From: an uncultured Phascolarctobacterium sp.
Lineage (GTDB): Bacteria > Bacillota > Negativicutes > Acidaminococcales > Acidaminococcaceae
NCBI GenBank assembly: GCA_949285135.1
Contig: CASDXO010000002.1
Location: 148,797-212,796 of the forward strand
Length of the DNA: 64,000 nt
Direction of reading: 5' to 3'
A program made the translations under genes and the position numbers. Below are positions 17,010 through 25,515 of this stretch, piece by piece; positions within the stretch are counted from its first letter, which is position 1; each line of letters begins with the position of its first letter. Under the pieces are notes generated by a model that saw nothing but the letters and a program-made list of their open reading frames with translations, made no database searches and was not told the origin of the DNA.

Positions 17010-19016
17010 TTAGTTGAAGCCCAACAACAGACCTATATGGCGGATGATAAAAGCAACCAGCCAGGCAATAGCAAGCTGGTAGATAATGATAGCCAGAGTA
17101 TGTAAATTGGAATTCATTTCCCTTCTGATTGTTGCCAGAGCAGCAACGCAGGGAGGATACAGCAGGCAGAAAACAAGAAAAGTATAAGCAGTCAGCCCGC
17201 TGAACATATCGTGCAGAGCAGGAGCACCGTTAGTGCCCACTGCCAGTACGGACAAGGTACTGATAACGACTTCTTTGGCTGTAAGACCGGTCAGCAGTGA
17301 TGTTGCCGCCTGCCAGCTGCCGAAACCAAGCGGAGCAAAAACCGGTGCAATCAGCCTGCCAATCTGGGCAATCATGCTTTCGCTGGCTTCAACCATGTAA
17401 AAACGTGTATCGAAGCTTTGCAGGAACCAGATGACAATGCTTGCCAAGAAGATAACTGTAAAGGCTTTATGCAGAAAATCTTTAGCCTTGCTCCACATGT
17501 GCAGCATAATATTACGGGAGGTAGGCAGGCGGTAAGCCGGAAGTTCCATAACGAAGGGAACTGGCTTGCCTTTGTAAATAAAGCTTTTCAGCAGCAGTCC
17601 GGTCAGCACAGCCATAATGATACCAAGAAAATAAAGGCTCAGCATAATCAGGCTGCCGTTATTGGGAAAGAAGGCGGCGATAAAGATGCCGTAGATAGGC
17701 AGTTTGGCGCTGCAGCTCATAAACGGCGTCAGCATAATCGTCATTTTGCGGTCACGTTCGCTGGCAAGAGTACGTGTAGCCATAATGGCTGGTACACTGC
17801 AGCCAAAGCCGATAATCATGGGTACAAAAGAGGAACCGGAAAGACCGATTTTACGCAGCAGCTTATCCATGACAAAAGCCACGCGAGCCATGTAACCGCT
17901 GTCTTCCAGCAAGGAAAGAAAGAAAAACAGGGTAATAATCGTAGGCAGGAATGAAAGCACACTGCCGACACCGGAAAAAATACCGTCGATAATCAGCGAA
18001 TGCATGGGCGCGCTGATGTCAAGCGCTGTCAGGCCTGCGTCGGCTGCAGCAGTAACGGCATCAATAGCTCCTTCCAGTAATGAGCTGAGAAAACTGCCGA
18101 TAACGTCAAAAGTAAGCCAGAAAATAAGGCCCATAATAGCAATAAAGAAAGGCAGCGCAAAATATTTATGGGTTAAATAATAGTCTATTTTTACCGAGCG
18201 CATCTGAGCGTCCGTATGTGCCGGTTTATGTACAGTACGGGCACACAGGTTTTCAATATAAGCATAGCGCATGTCGGCTAAAGCTGCTTCTTTATCGGTA
18301 CCTAAGGCCTTTTCCATTTCTTCGGTAAAATGGCCTATAATATCCAGCTCGTTGGCACTGAGCTCCAGTTCATGAGCGAAAATGGAGTCGCCTTCGATAA
18401 GCTTGGTAGAGGAAAAACGCAGCGGCAGACCTTTGCTGCGTACTTTGTTTTCAATCAGATGGGCGATAGCATGGATGGCTGTATGTACAGGACCGCTGCA
18501 GAAATCCAGCCTTTCCGGCAAACGTTTATTCTCAGCCAGTGCAACAGCCTGACGGATAAGTTCTGCAACACCTTCGCCGCTGTTAGCGGTAATGGGCACT
18601 ACCGGAATAGTGAGTGCTTCTGACATGGCCTTGATATCAATGCTGCCGCCGCTGGCAGTCAGCTCATCCATCATGTTCAGGGCAATGATCATGGGGATGT
18701 TGAGCTCAATAAGCTGCAGTGACAGATACAGGCTGCGCTCAATATTGGTTGCGTCGATAACGTTGATAATGGCGTCAGGCTTATTATAAAGCAGCAGATC
18801 GCGGGTAACTATTTCTTCCGAAGTATAGGGAGACAAGGAATAAATGCCGGGCAGGTCGATAACACTTGCGTCAGGTACACGCAGCAGAGCTCCTTCCTTT
18901 TTCTGGACAGTGACGCCAGGGAAATTGCCTACATGCTGGTTACTGCCGGTAAGATAATTGAAAAGCGTACTTTTACCGCAGTTCTGGTTGCCCACAAGGG
19001 CAAAATGAATATTCAT
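17010..19016 (-). CDS. feoB: Ferrous iron transporter FeoB
   Basis: 668-residue Fe(II) uptake protein of the inner membrane. The N-terminal G domain has GNQNCGKST (about residues 9-17), switch region GNFPGVTVQKKEG, G3 DLPGIYSL and G4 NMMDE. A helical GDI-like region follows to about residue 270, then the membrane core with two Gate motifs (FIAIMGLIFWLTFD; VPMIIGFGCSVPAIMATRTL). The C-terminus carries PPCVAALATIRREM. Its ATG overlaps the feoA stop by four bases. Expression probably follows iron through the feoA promoter. Confidence 0.97.
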   Translation of the reverse strand: MNIHFALVGNQNCGKSTLFNYLTGSNQHVGNFPGVTVQKKEGALLRVPDASVIDLPGIYSLSPYTSEEIVTRDLLLYNKPDAIINVIDATNIERSLYLSLQLIELNIPMIIALNMMDELTASGGSIDIKAMSEALTIPVVPITANSGEGVAELIRQAVALAENKRLPERLDFCSGPVHTAIHAIAHLIENKVRSKGLPLRFSSTKLIEGDSIFAHELELSANELDIIGHFTEEMEKALGTDKEAALADMRYAYIENLCARTVHKPAHTDAQMRSVKIDYYLTHKYFALPFFIAIMGLIFWLTFDVIGSFLSSLLEGAIDAVTAAADAGLTALDISAPMHSLIIDGIFSGVGSVLSFLPTIITLFFFLSLLEDSGYMARVAFVMDKLLRKIGLSGSSFVPMIIGFGCSVPAIMATRTLASERDRKMTIMLTPFMSCSAKLPIYGIFIAAFFPNNGSLIMLSLYFLGIIMAVLTGLLLKSFIYKGKPVPFVMELPAYRLPTSRNIMLHMWSKAKDFLHKAFTVIFLASIVIWFLQSFDTRFYMVEASESMIAQIGRLIAPVFAPLGFGSWQAATSLLTGLTAKEVVISTLSVLAVGTNGAPALHDMFSGLTAYTFLVFCLLYPPCVAALATIRREMNSNLHTLAIIIYQLAIAWLVAFIIRHIGLLLGFN

Positions 19017-19264
19017 CTGTCATCACCTTCCGGTAAGACAGTTATTTTGGCAGCTTCATCAGCGCGAAGCGTAAGTTCATAACCGCGCAGGAATATTTCC
19101 AATGGGTCACCTAAAGGTGCCTTTTTTCGTACCATTACTTTGGTTCTGGGGGTTAGCCCCATATCTAAAAGCCTGCGGCGCAGGATACCTTCTCCGCCCA
19201 CAGTCTGAATAACTCCGCTTTGACCTAAGGGGAGTTTATCAAGCGTTAATATTTGATTTTGCAT
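19013..19264 (-). CDS. feoA: FeoA-domain protein of the ferrous iron system
   Basis: 83-residue cytoplasmic protein with an SH3-like FeoA fold: TLDKLPLGQSGVIQTVGG, then RRRLLDMGLTPRTKV, and GDPLEIFLRGYELTLRADEAAKI. The family supports FeoB-dependent Fe(II) uptake by binding its G domain. It is the first gene of feoAB, translationally coupled to feoB by an ATGA overlap. Confidence 0.95.
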   Translation of the reverse strand: MQNQILTLDKLPLGQSGVIQTVGGEGILRRRLLDMGLTPRTKVMVRKKAPLGDPLEIFLRGYELTLRADEAAKITVLPEGDDR

Positions 19265-19305
19265 GATTCTGATACCTTCTGTATGATAAATAATGACTTC
19301 TAATA

Positions 19306-19334
19306 ATTATATAATCATGGATTTTTGGTGTCAA
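19306..19334 (-). promoter_or_regulatory. Promoter of feoAB
   Basis: Minus-strand TTGACA (19329-19334), 17-bp spacer, TATAAT (19306-19311). The sequence after the -10 (about 19285-19305) is rich in ATAAT-type tracts that could hold a Fur-type operator, but I see no clean inverted repeat. Confidence 0.8.
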
Positions 19335-19472
19335 TTTAAAAGTATATACTTTCTGTAAAGCTTTAATATCCGCATCAGTTATAAAATGAGAATAATTCAA
19401 TTAAATGAGACAAGATACTCAAAAAGCATAATTTTCAAATGTGATATATTAGAAAAATACCTTTGTTCTGAC

Positions 19473-19500
19473 TTGACTTTTACTAAAATAATTGTATAAT
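19473..19500 (+). promoter_or_regulatory. Promoter of the Fur-family regulator and rubrerythrin
   Basis: TTGACT (19473-19478), 16-bp spacer, TATAAT (19495-19500). The -10 is overlapped by the palindrome at 19496-19516. Confidence 0.8.
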
Positions 19501-19516
19501 TCTAATTAAGAATTAT
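19496..19516. promoter_or_regulatory. Candidate operator of the Fur/PerR-type regulator
   Basis: Inverted repeat ATAATTCT-AATTA-AGAATTAT, a perfect 8-bp dyad with a 5-bp centre, covering the -10 and likely transcription start. It resembles Fur/PerR boxes in being AT-rich, although those are usually 7-1-7. The position fits autorepression. Confidence 0.65.
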
Positions 19517-19528
19517 TTTTGATAAAGG

Positions 19529-19942
19529 ATGATGAAGATGGCGAAAAGGAATACTATTCAAAGACAGTTAGTTATTGCCGCCGTACGTTTTCTGGCAGAT
19601 CACCCCACTGCTGAAGAAGTGTATGACCGCATTACCATGGAGTATCCCGATATCAGCAAAGGTACGGTATATCGTAATCTGAATTCGCTGGTTGAAAGCG
19701 GTTTGCTGGGTAAAGTTTCTGTTCCCAGCGGTGCTGACAGGTTCGATCATATCCTGGCCAGACATTATCATATAAAATGTACCGGCTGCGGTAAATTTTC
19801 CAATGTGGAAAATTTTGAATATTTCCAGGATCTGGATGAAAAAGTAGCTGCTGTTACCGGTTATAAGATGGAACATCATGACATTGTTTTTAACGGTCTG
19901 TGCCCTGAATGCCAAAAGGCAGCTACAGAGAAGAAAAATTAG
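19529..19942 (+). CDS. Fur-family metalloregulator, PerR-like
   Basis: 137-residue transcriptional repressor. The N-terminal winged helix contains HPTAEEVYDRI and ISKGTVYRNLNSLVESGLL. The C-terminal dimerisation domain has two CxxC pairs for structural zinc (CTGCGK; CPECQK). Regulatory metal ligands of PerR appear to be present: histidine in HPTAEE, aspartate in ADRFDH and histidines in RHYHIKC. At the position equivalent to PerR Asp104 I align an asparagine, so peroxide sensing is uncertain. The gene follows a palindrome-covered promoter and precedes rubrerythrin, an oxidative-stress protein of anaerobes, which favours a PerR role. feoAB diverges from it, so a Fur role is also possible. Confidence 0.88.
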   Translation: MMKMAKRNTIQRQLVIAAVRFLADHPTAEEVYDRITMEYPDISKGTVYRNLNSLVESGLLGKVSVPSGADRFDHILARHYHIKCTGCGKFSNVENFEYFQDLDEKVAAVTGYKMEHHDIVFNGLCPECQKAATEKKN

Positions 19943-19996
19943 TTTTTGTACCCTGATCAGGGTAAAATATTATTTTATTTTGAGGAGGAGAAAGAA

Positions 19997-20536
19997 ATGG
20001 AATTAAAAGGCAGTAAAACTGAACAAAATTTGTGGGCGGCTTTCGCCGGCGAATCTCAGGCAAGAAACAAATATACCTATTATGCAAGTGCAGCTAAAAA
20101 AGAAGGCTATAACCAGATAGCAGCTATTTTTGAAGAAACTGCAGGCAATGAAAAAGAGCACGCAAAAATCTGGTTTAAAGAACTTCATGGTGGCAGCGTT
20201 CCTAAAACCATGGAAAACCTGGCTGATGCTGCAGCAGGTGAAAACTATGAATGGACTGAAATGTATGCTGAATTTGCCAAAACCGCTAAAGAAGAAGGTT
20301 TTGACAGACTGGCATATCTGTTTGAAGAAGTAGGCAAGATTGAAAAACATCACGAAGAAAGATATCGTGCCCTGCTGGCTAATATTGAAAACGACCGCGT
20401 ATTCAAACGCAGCGAAAAGAAAGTATGGATCTGCACCAACTGCGGCGAAATCATTGTTGGCGAAGAAGCTCCGCAAGAATGCCCTGTATGTGCTCATCCT
20501 CAGGGATATTTCCAACTGCATGTAATCAACTACTAA
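19997..20536 (+). CDS. rbr: Rubrerythrin
   Basis: 179-residue non-haem iron protein that reduces hydrogen peroxide in anaerobes. The N-terminal ferritin-like four-helix domain holds the diiron ligands in [24 protein letters not shown] and [15 protein letters not shown]. The C-terminal rubredoxin-like domain has CTNCGEI and CPVCAHP for one Fe(SCys)4 site. ATG 19997 has GAGGAGG nine bases upstream and gives the standard [12 protein letters not shown]; the longer frame from 19946 is untranslated leader. It sits behind the Fur/PerR-type gene with a 54-base gap and no terminator between, so the two are co-transcribed. Confidence 0.97.
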   Translation: MELKGSKTEQNLWAAFAGESQARNKYTYYASAAKKEGYNQIAAIFEETAGNEKEHAKIWFKELHGGSVPKTMENLADAAAGENYEWTEMYAEFAKTAKEEGFDRLAYLFEEVGKIEKHHEERYRALLANIENDRVFKRSEKKVWICTNCGEIIVGEEAPQECPVCAHPQGYFQLHVINY

Positions 20537-20547
20537 GAGCTTAATTA

Positions 20548-20577
20548 AACGCTCCGGCTGTGCCGGGGCGTTTTTGT
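20548..20577 (+). terminator. Intrinsic terminator after rubrerythrin
   Basis: Stem AACGCTCCGGC with GCCGGGGCGTT, loop TGT, followed by a T run. Confidence 0.88.
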
Positions 20578-20592
20578 TTTATCTGCGGCTAT

Positions 20593-20600
20593 GGTATAAT
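20593..20600 (+). promoter_or_regulatory. Extended -10 promoter for rlmD
   Basis: TGG-TATAAT (extended -10) 35 bases before the start codon. The -35 region is only a T-rich match. Confidence 0.5.
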
Positions 20601-20634
20601 CTAATTATTAAGAATGCCAAAGGAGTGTTGGTTA

Positions 20635-22008
20635 ATGCAAGGGAATATACCCGTTAAAAAGGGCGATAATATAGAAGTACAGATTGCCGGACTGGGCAGC
20701 AGCGGCGAGGGTGTTGGTAAGTATGAAGGCTTTACTGTCTTTGTGCAGGGAGCGCTGCCGGAAGAATCAGTACAGGCTGAAATAACATTAGTTAAGAAAA
20801 ACTATGCAGCAGGCAAGCTGATTGAGATAATTGAGGCTTCACCGGAAAGAGTGGGGCCTGTATGTCCTGTATACGCAGAATGCGGCGGCTGTCAGCTGCA
20901 GCATCTCTCCTATGCAGGGCAGCTGCGCATGAAACAGCAGCAGGTAAAAGATGCCCTGACTCGCATAGGACATCTTGATACGGAAGTATTGCCCGTTATC
21001 GGCTGCACCAATCCGTGGAATTATCGTAATAAGATGCAGTTTCCGGCTGCCAGCGGCGCAGAAGGGACTATCAATATTGGTTGTTATGCAGCGTCTACCC
21101 ACAGCGTTATTGATACCGGCAGCTGCATGATTCAAAAAGAGGCTAATAATGAGGTACTGACCACAGTACGCAAATGGATGCATAGATATGGTATTAGTGC
21201 TTATGATGAAAAGACCGGTAAGGGACTGGTGCGTCATGTCATGAGTCGTGTAGGTGTGCACAGTGGTGAAGTGATGGCAGTACTTATTACATCTGCCTAT
21301 GATATACCGCATAAAAAAGAGCTGATTGAATGGCTGACAAAATATGTTCCTAATCTTGTCAGTGTGGTGCAGAATATTAACAAAAAGCCTACTAATGTAG
21401 TTATGGGCAGCAAAACCAGAGTGCTGTACGGACGTCCTACCATTACCGACAGCTTAGGTGCTTTAAGCTTTAATATTTCTGCCCAGTCCTTTTTCCAGGT
21501 AAATAGTGAGCAGGCAGAAAAGCTGTATAACAAGGCTTTGGAATACGCAGCTTTAAGCGGCACTGAAACAGTAGTGGATGTATATTGCGGTACCGGTACT
21601 ATTTCTCTTTATCTGGCAAAACACGCTGGTAAGGTATACGGTATAGAAATTGTGGCGCCTGCTATTGAAGATGCTAAAAAGAATGCTCAGGATAATAACT
21701 GCCATAATGCGGAATTTATCTTAGGTGATGCTGCAGAAAAACTGCCGCAGCTGCTGGCAGAGGGTGTTAAGCCTGATGTGGTTGTCGTTGATCCGCCGCG
21801 GGCAGGCTGTGAGCAGAAGGTACTGATGGCTATTGCGGATGTAGAACCTCAGCGCATCGTTTATGTTTCCTGTAATCCGGCTTCCTTGGCGAGAGATTTA
21901 GCTTATTTAAATGAGCGAGGATATAGGGCGATGACGGCGCAGCCTGTGGATATGTTCCCCATGACAAGCCATGTGGAGACGGTAACTTTTTTAATAAATA
22001 ATATATGA
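20635..22008 (+). CDS. rlmD: 23S rRNA (uracil-C5)-methyltransferase, RumA/RlmD type
   Basis: 457-residue SAM-dependent enzyme that makes 5-methyluridine in 23S rRNA (U1939 and/or U747 equivalents). An N-terminal TRAM domain covers about residues 1-60. The iron-sulfur segment CPVYAECGGCQLQH follows near residue 80. The Rossmann methyltransferase domain contains VVDVYCGTGTISLYLA, DPPRAGC, and the nucleophilic cysteine in YVSCNPASLARDL near residue 415. ATG 20635 is preceded by AAAGGAGTG; an in-frame ATG at 20614 lies before that site. The AT-rich helicase gene starts 37 bases after the stop, so the accessory region begins here. Confidence 0.93.
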   Translation: MQGNIPVKKGDNIEVQIAGLGSSGEGVGKYEGFTVFVQGALPEESVQAEITLVKKNYAAGKLIEIIEASPERVGPVCPVYAECGGCQLQHLSYAGQLRMKQQQVKDALTRIGHLDTEVLPVIGCTNPWNYRNKMQFPAASGAEGTINIGCYAASTHSVIDTGSCMIQKEANNEVLTTVRKWMHRYGISAYDEKTGKGLVRHVMSRVGVHSGEVMAVLITSAYDIPHKKELIEWLTKYVPNLVSVVQNINKKPTNVVMGSKTRVLYGRPTITDSLGALSFNISAQSFFQVNSEQAEKLYNKALEYAALSGTETVVDVYCGTGTISLYLAKHAGKVYGIEIVAPAIEDAKKNAQDNNCHNAEFILGDAAEKLPQLLAEGVKPDVVVVDPPRAGCEQKVLMAIADVEPQRIVYVSCNPASLARDLAYLNERGYRAMTAQPVDMFPMTSHVETVTFLINNI

Positions 22009-22045
22009 AATTATAAAATCTAATATCCAGAAAAGGGAAATCTAT

Positions 22046-24760
22046 ATGGATTCAAGCAAGAATATGATAATTGCTAAAGATAAAATAATAACTTTGGTAG
22101 TAAAAAAATGCATATATGATAATGAAGCGGAGAAATGGTTAATAACTTTTAATAATGGTAAAGTATATACATATTCTAACAAAAATGTATTATGGTTAAA
22201 AGAACCAGAGATATTACCAGTAAAGTTATGTAATGTTTTTTATAAAAATAATCTTTTGTCTAATGTCATAGCAATATTGAAATTTACTGGGCAATCAAAA
22301 ACTTATTATCATATTCAATGCCGTGATGGAAATGATATTGATTCTGGTGAAGAGGATATTAGAATTGATAAAATTGTTACTATAGAAAATAATAAAATTT
22401 TTTTGTATCTAAAAGAACTTGCTAAATTAAGTGAAATAAAAAATACAGTGACAAATGAAACAATTCTTCCAAAGCAATTTGAAAAAATTAAACATATAAA
22501 TGATGATGTCATACTGTCAAGATATTTAGGAATAAATAAGGAAAGCAGAACAAGACAAGAGTATATACCTATTTTTCCTTTTGGTTGCAATTCGAGTCAA
22601 TATAAAGCTGTAAAAAAGGCATTAGAGTCTGATTTTAGTATTATTCAGGGACCTCCTGGAACTGGAAAAACACAGACTATTTTAAATATAATTGCCAATA
22701 TAATTATGATGGGAAAAACTGTACAGGTAGTATCGAATAATAATTCTGCAATAAAAAATATATTAGAAAAACTTTCTTTGCCAGAATATGGTTTAGATTT
22801 TATTGTAGCTAATTTAGGGAAAGCTGAAAATAAGGAAAATTTTATTGCCAATCAGAAAAATATTTATCCAGATTTTGCAAATTGGTTATTACCTAATGAA
22901 GTGAATATTAATAAAATAAAAGAAAAATCTTTTAAGTTACAAAAAATGTTTCTTTTGGAAGAAAAAGCTGCATTATTAAGACAAGAACTTTCTCAAATAG
23001 ATATTGAGAAAAAATATTTTAATGAATATGCTAAAAATATATTAACATCTTATAATTTACAGTTAAAAAAAAGTATAAATCTAAATTTATTAATGAATTT
23101 ATGGCAAGAAAATATAGAGATAAAAGAAAACAATTCAAAAATAAATTTATGGCATAAAATAATTAATATATTTAAATATGGAATAATAAATTGGGATTTT
23201 TACAACCAAGATATAGATATTATAATTGCAAGTATACAAAAATTGATTTATGAGTATAGAATAAAAGAAATAAGAAAAGAACTGGATTATATTAGTGATA
23301 TTTTAAAAAATAATAGAGATTTATTAAATGAAATGATTAATGAATCTATGATGTTATTAAAAAATAAATTGGCAAGTAAATACCAGTACAGAAAAAACAG
23401 AAGAATTTTTAATATTGATGAATTATGGAAAGCTGCTGATGAATTTTTGGCGGAATATCCAGTTATTTTAAGTACGACTTTTTCTTCTAAAAGTAGTCTT
23501 AATAGTGGTGTAGTGTATGATTATCTTATTATGGATGAGGCATCACAAGTTGATTTAGCAACAGGGGCTTTAGCCCTTTCTTGTGCAAGAAATGCTATAA
23601 TTGTTGGTGATACGAAACAATTACCTAATATTGTAACGACTAATATTAAAGTAAAAGCAGAAAAATTATTTAAAGATTATGATTTACCTTCATGCTATAG
23701 ATACGATAAAAGTTTTTTACAGTCGGCAATTGAAGCAGTTGATAATATTCCTCAGACTTTATTGAAAGAACATTATAGATGTCATCCTAAAATCATTAAT
23801 TTTTGTAATCAAAAATTTTATGGTGGGCAGTTGACTATCATGACGAAAGATGGTGGAGAAAGCGATGTTCTCAAAGTTATAAAAACAACAAAAGGTAATC
23901 ATGAAAGACGGCATTACAATCAAAGAGAAATTGATGTTATAAAAAAAGAGATACTTCCATATTATGTGAGCAATGGAAATAAAATAGGCATAATAACACC
24001 ATATAGAGCACAAGTTAATTCTTTATTAGATAATATATCTGAAATAGAAATTGATACAGTGCATAAATTTCAAGGAAGAGAAAAAGATATTATCATTCTT
24101 TCTACTGTCGATGATCAAATAACAGAGTTTGTCGACAATCCATATTTGTTAAATGTAGCTGTTTCAAGAGCCAAAAAGCAACTTGTTATTGTTGTATCAG
24201 GTAATGAGCAAAAAATAGAGAATAATATAAATGACTTAATTGATTATATAGAATATAATAATTTTGAAATTACAGACAGTAATGTGTTTTCTGTATTTGA
24301 TTATTTATATAAGCAGTATGATGATTTTAGAAAAGAATATTTACGTAAATATAAGAAAATATCTGAATATGATTCTGAAAATTTAATGTATGCGTTAATA
24401 TTGGATGTTTTAAAACAAGAAAATTTAATCGATTTAGATGTGATTTGTCATTTGCCACTACGTATGTTAATTAAAAATTATGAATTTTTAGATAGAGAGG
24501 ACATTGATTATGTAAAGAATTATGCTACCCACTTGGATTTTCTGATTTATAATAAACTTAGTAAAAAGCCTGTTTTAGCGATTGAAGTAGACGGTTATGA
24601 ATATCATAAAAAAGGTACGAAGCAGTATTTTAGAGATAAAAGAAAAGAAAAAATTTGTAAAATATATGGTATTAATTTAATCAGATTTAATACTAATGGT
24701 AGTGGAGAACGAGATATCTTATTAGCTGAGTTAAAAAAGTATCTGAATAACATTTGTTAA
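22046..24760 (+). CDS. SF1 (UPF1/Dna2-like) helicase fused to a PD-(D/E)XK nuclease domain
   Basis: 904-residue protein. The N-terminal 170 residues match nothing I recognise. A superfamily 1 helicase follows: Walker A GPPGTGKTQT near residue 202, Walker B MDEASQ near 495, GDTKQLPN, HYRCHPKII, GIITPYRAQ, TVHKFQGREKD and VAVSRAKKQLV near 710. The insert between about 240 and 470 is coiled-coil-like. The C-terminal 80 residues (about 825-900) form a DUF2726/DUF559-type nuclease fold with LDFLIY, AIEVDGYEYH and RDKRKEKIC. Base composition is far more AT-rich than all neighbours and codons end mostly in A/T, indicating recent transfer. Such fusions often act in defence against foreign DNA; that role is inference. 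AAAAGGGA precedes the ATG. Confidence 0.88.
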   Translation: MDSSKNMIIAKDKIITLVVKKCIYDNEAEKWLITFNNGKVYTYSNKNVLWLKEPEILPVKLCNVFYKNNLLSNVIAILKFTGQSKTYYHIQCRDGNDIDSGEEDIRIDKIVTIENNKIFLYLKELAKLSEIKNTVTNETILPKQFEKIKHINDDVILSRYLGINKESRTRQEYIPIFPFGCNSSQYKAVKKALESDFSIIQGPPGTGKTQTILNIIANIIMMGKTVQVVSNNNSAIKNILEKLSLPEYGLDFIVANLGKAENKENFIANQKNIYPDFANWLLPNEVNINKIKEKSFKLQKMFLLEEKAALLRQELSQIDIEKKYFNEYAKNILTSYNLQLKKSINLNLLMNLWQENIEIKENNSKINLWHKIINIFKYGIINWDFYNQDIDIIIASIQKLIYEYRIKEIRKELDYISDILKNNRDLLNEMINESMMLLKNKLASKYQYRKNRRIFNIDELWKAADEFLAEYPVILSTTFSSKSSLNSGVVYDYLIMDEASQVDLATGALALSCARNAIIVGDTKQLPNIVTTNIKVKAEKLFKDYDLPSCYRYDKSFLQSAIEAVDNIPQTLLKEHYRCHPKIINFCNQKFYGGQLTIMTKDGGESDVLKVIKTTKGNHERRHYNQREIDVIKKEILPYYVSNGNKIGIITPYRAQVNSLLDNISEIEIDTVHKFQGREKDIIILSTVDDQITEFVDNPYLLNVAVSRAKKQLVIVVSGNEQKIENNINDLIDYIEYNNFEITDSNVFSVFDYLYKQYDDFRKEYLRKYKKISEYDSENLMYALILDVLKQENLIDLDVICHLPLRMLIKNYEFLDREDIDYVKNYATHLDFLIYNKLSKKPVLAIEVDGYEYHKKGTKQYFRDKRKEKICKIYGINLIRFNTNGSGERDILLAELKKYLNNIC

Positions 24761-24777
24761 GTTAAAGAAGGTTTTTT

Positions 24778-25430
24778 ATACAAAATTTTTTAATTGTCGA
24801 TTTTGAATTTACCATGTATACCAAACCGGTTGGCAGACCTAACGGATTTTTCCCAGAAATCATTGAAGCAGGTGCAGTAAAACTCTCCGGAGAAGATTTT
24901 ACATGCACAGGCAAGCTGCAAAGTTTTGTCAGGCCGCATTTCTATCCCAGACAGGCTAAAGTGGCAATGGATTTTTGTATGATTACTGCCGATGATATGA
25001 AAAAGGGTATAGAATTTCCTGAGATGGTTGAAAAGCTGGCGGCATTATATGAAGCATGCAATACTTATTTTGTAGCCTGGGGAGATTCTGATTATAAGGT
25101 GTTGCAGCAAGGATGTGAGCGTCATAAGATTGCCAACCCCATTGCATTTGAAGATTATCTTGATCTTGCCGAGCATATAAATTGTGGAAGCAGGATGAAA
25201 GAACGACAGGATTGAAAAAGGCGACGGAAGAACAGGAAGTGGATACTGCCGGACTGTGGCATACGGCTTTTTGACGATGCCAATAATACCGATAAACTGC
25301 TTGGTGCCATGCTGCAATGCTTATGTGTCGTAAAGTAACACACAAGGATTTGGTAGACAGCAGCCTGCTGTTCCGAAATAAAAGCATAGGCTATATCAAG
25401 GCTAAACCCATTAAAAGTTGTTCATATTGA
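24778..25430 (+). pseudogene. Decayed KapD-like 3'-5' exonuclease (DEDD family)
   Basis: The first 140 residues resemble KapD/RNase T-type exonucleases: FLIVDFEFTMY (catalytic DxE), then GFFPEIIEAGAVKL. Several lesions are visible. The position where the start is expected, seven bases after AAAGAAGG, is ATA (24778), and the next ATG (24814) lies inside the catalytic motif. Near 25174 one base is missing, so the frame stops at 25215, while the protein sequence continues in another frame (LWKQDERTTGLKKATEEQ). An extra T in the tract 25268-25272 shifts it again (HTAFDDANNTDKLLGAML, with the last catalytic H and D). A third shift near 25325 leads to a final frame ending at TGA 25428-25430. Together the pieces equal one gene of about 217 codons. 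Confidence 0.8.
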
Positions 25431-25440
25431 GGGTGAAATC

Positions 25441-25469
25441 TTGACAAGCCTATGCTTTTTAAGTAAAAT
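25441..25469 (+). promoter_or_regulatory. Promoter of the marR cassette
   Basis: TTGACA (25441-25446), 17-bp spacer, TAAAAT (25464-25469). It lies directly after the end of the decayed exonuclease gene. Confidence 0.8.
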
Positions 25470-25472
25470 AAA

Positions 25473-25486
25473 GTCAAATAATTGAC
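25473..25486. promoter_or_regulatory. Candidate MarR operator
   Basis: Inverted repeat GTCAA-ATAA-TTGAC starting three bases after the -10, at the likely transcription start, 30 bases before marR. A bound dimer would block RNA polymerase, the usual MarR autorepression layout. Confidence 0.6.
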
Positions 25487-25515
25487 CGTAAAGAAATAGA
25501 CTAAAGGGGTGGACT

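Noticed and set aside
24814..25215. Intact 133-residue exonuclease
   Set aside because: The frame starts inside the catalytic motif and ends early at a frameshift, so it is treated as part of a pseudogene.
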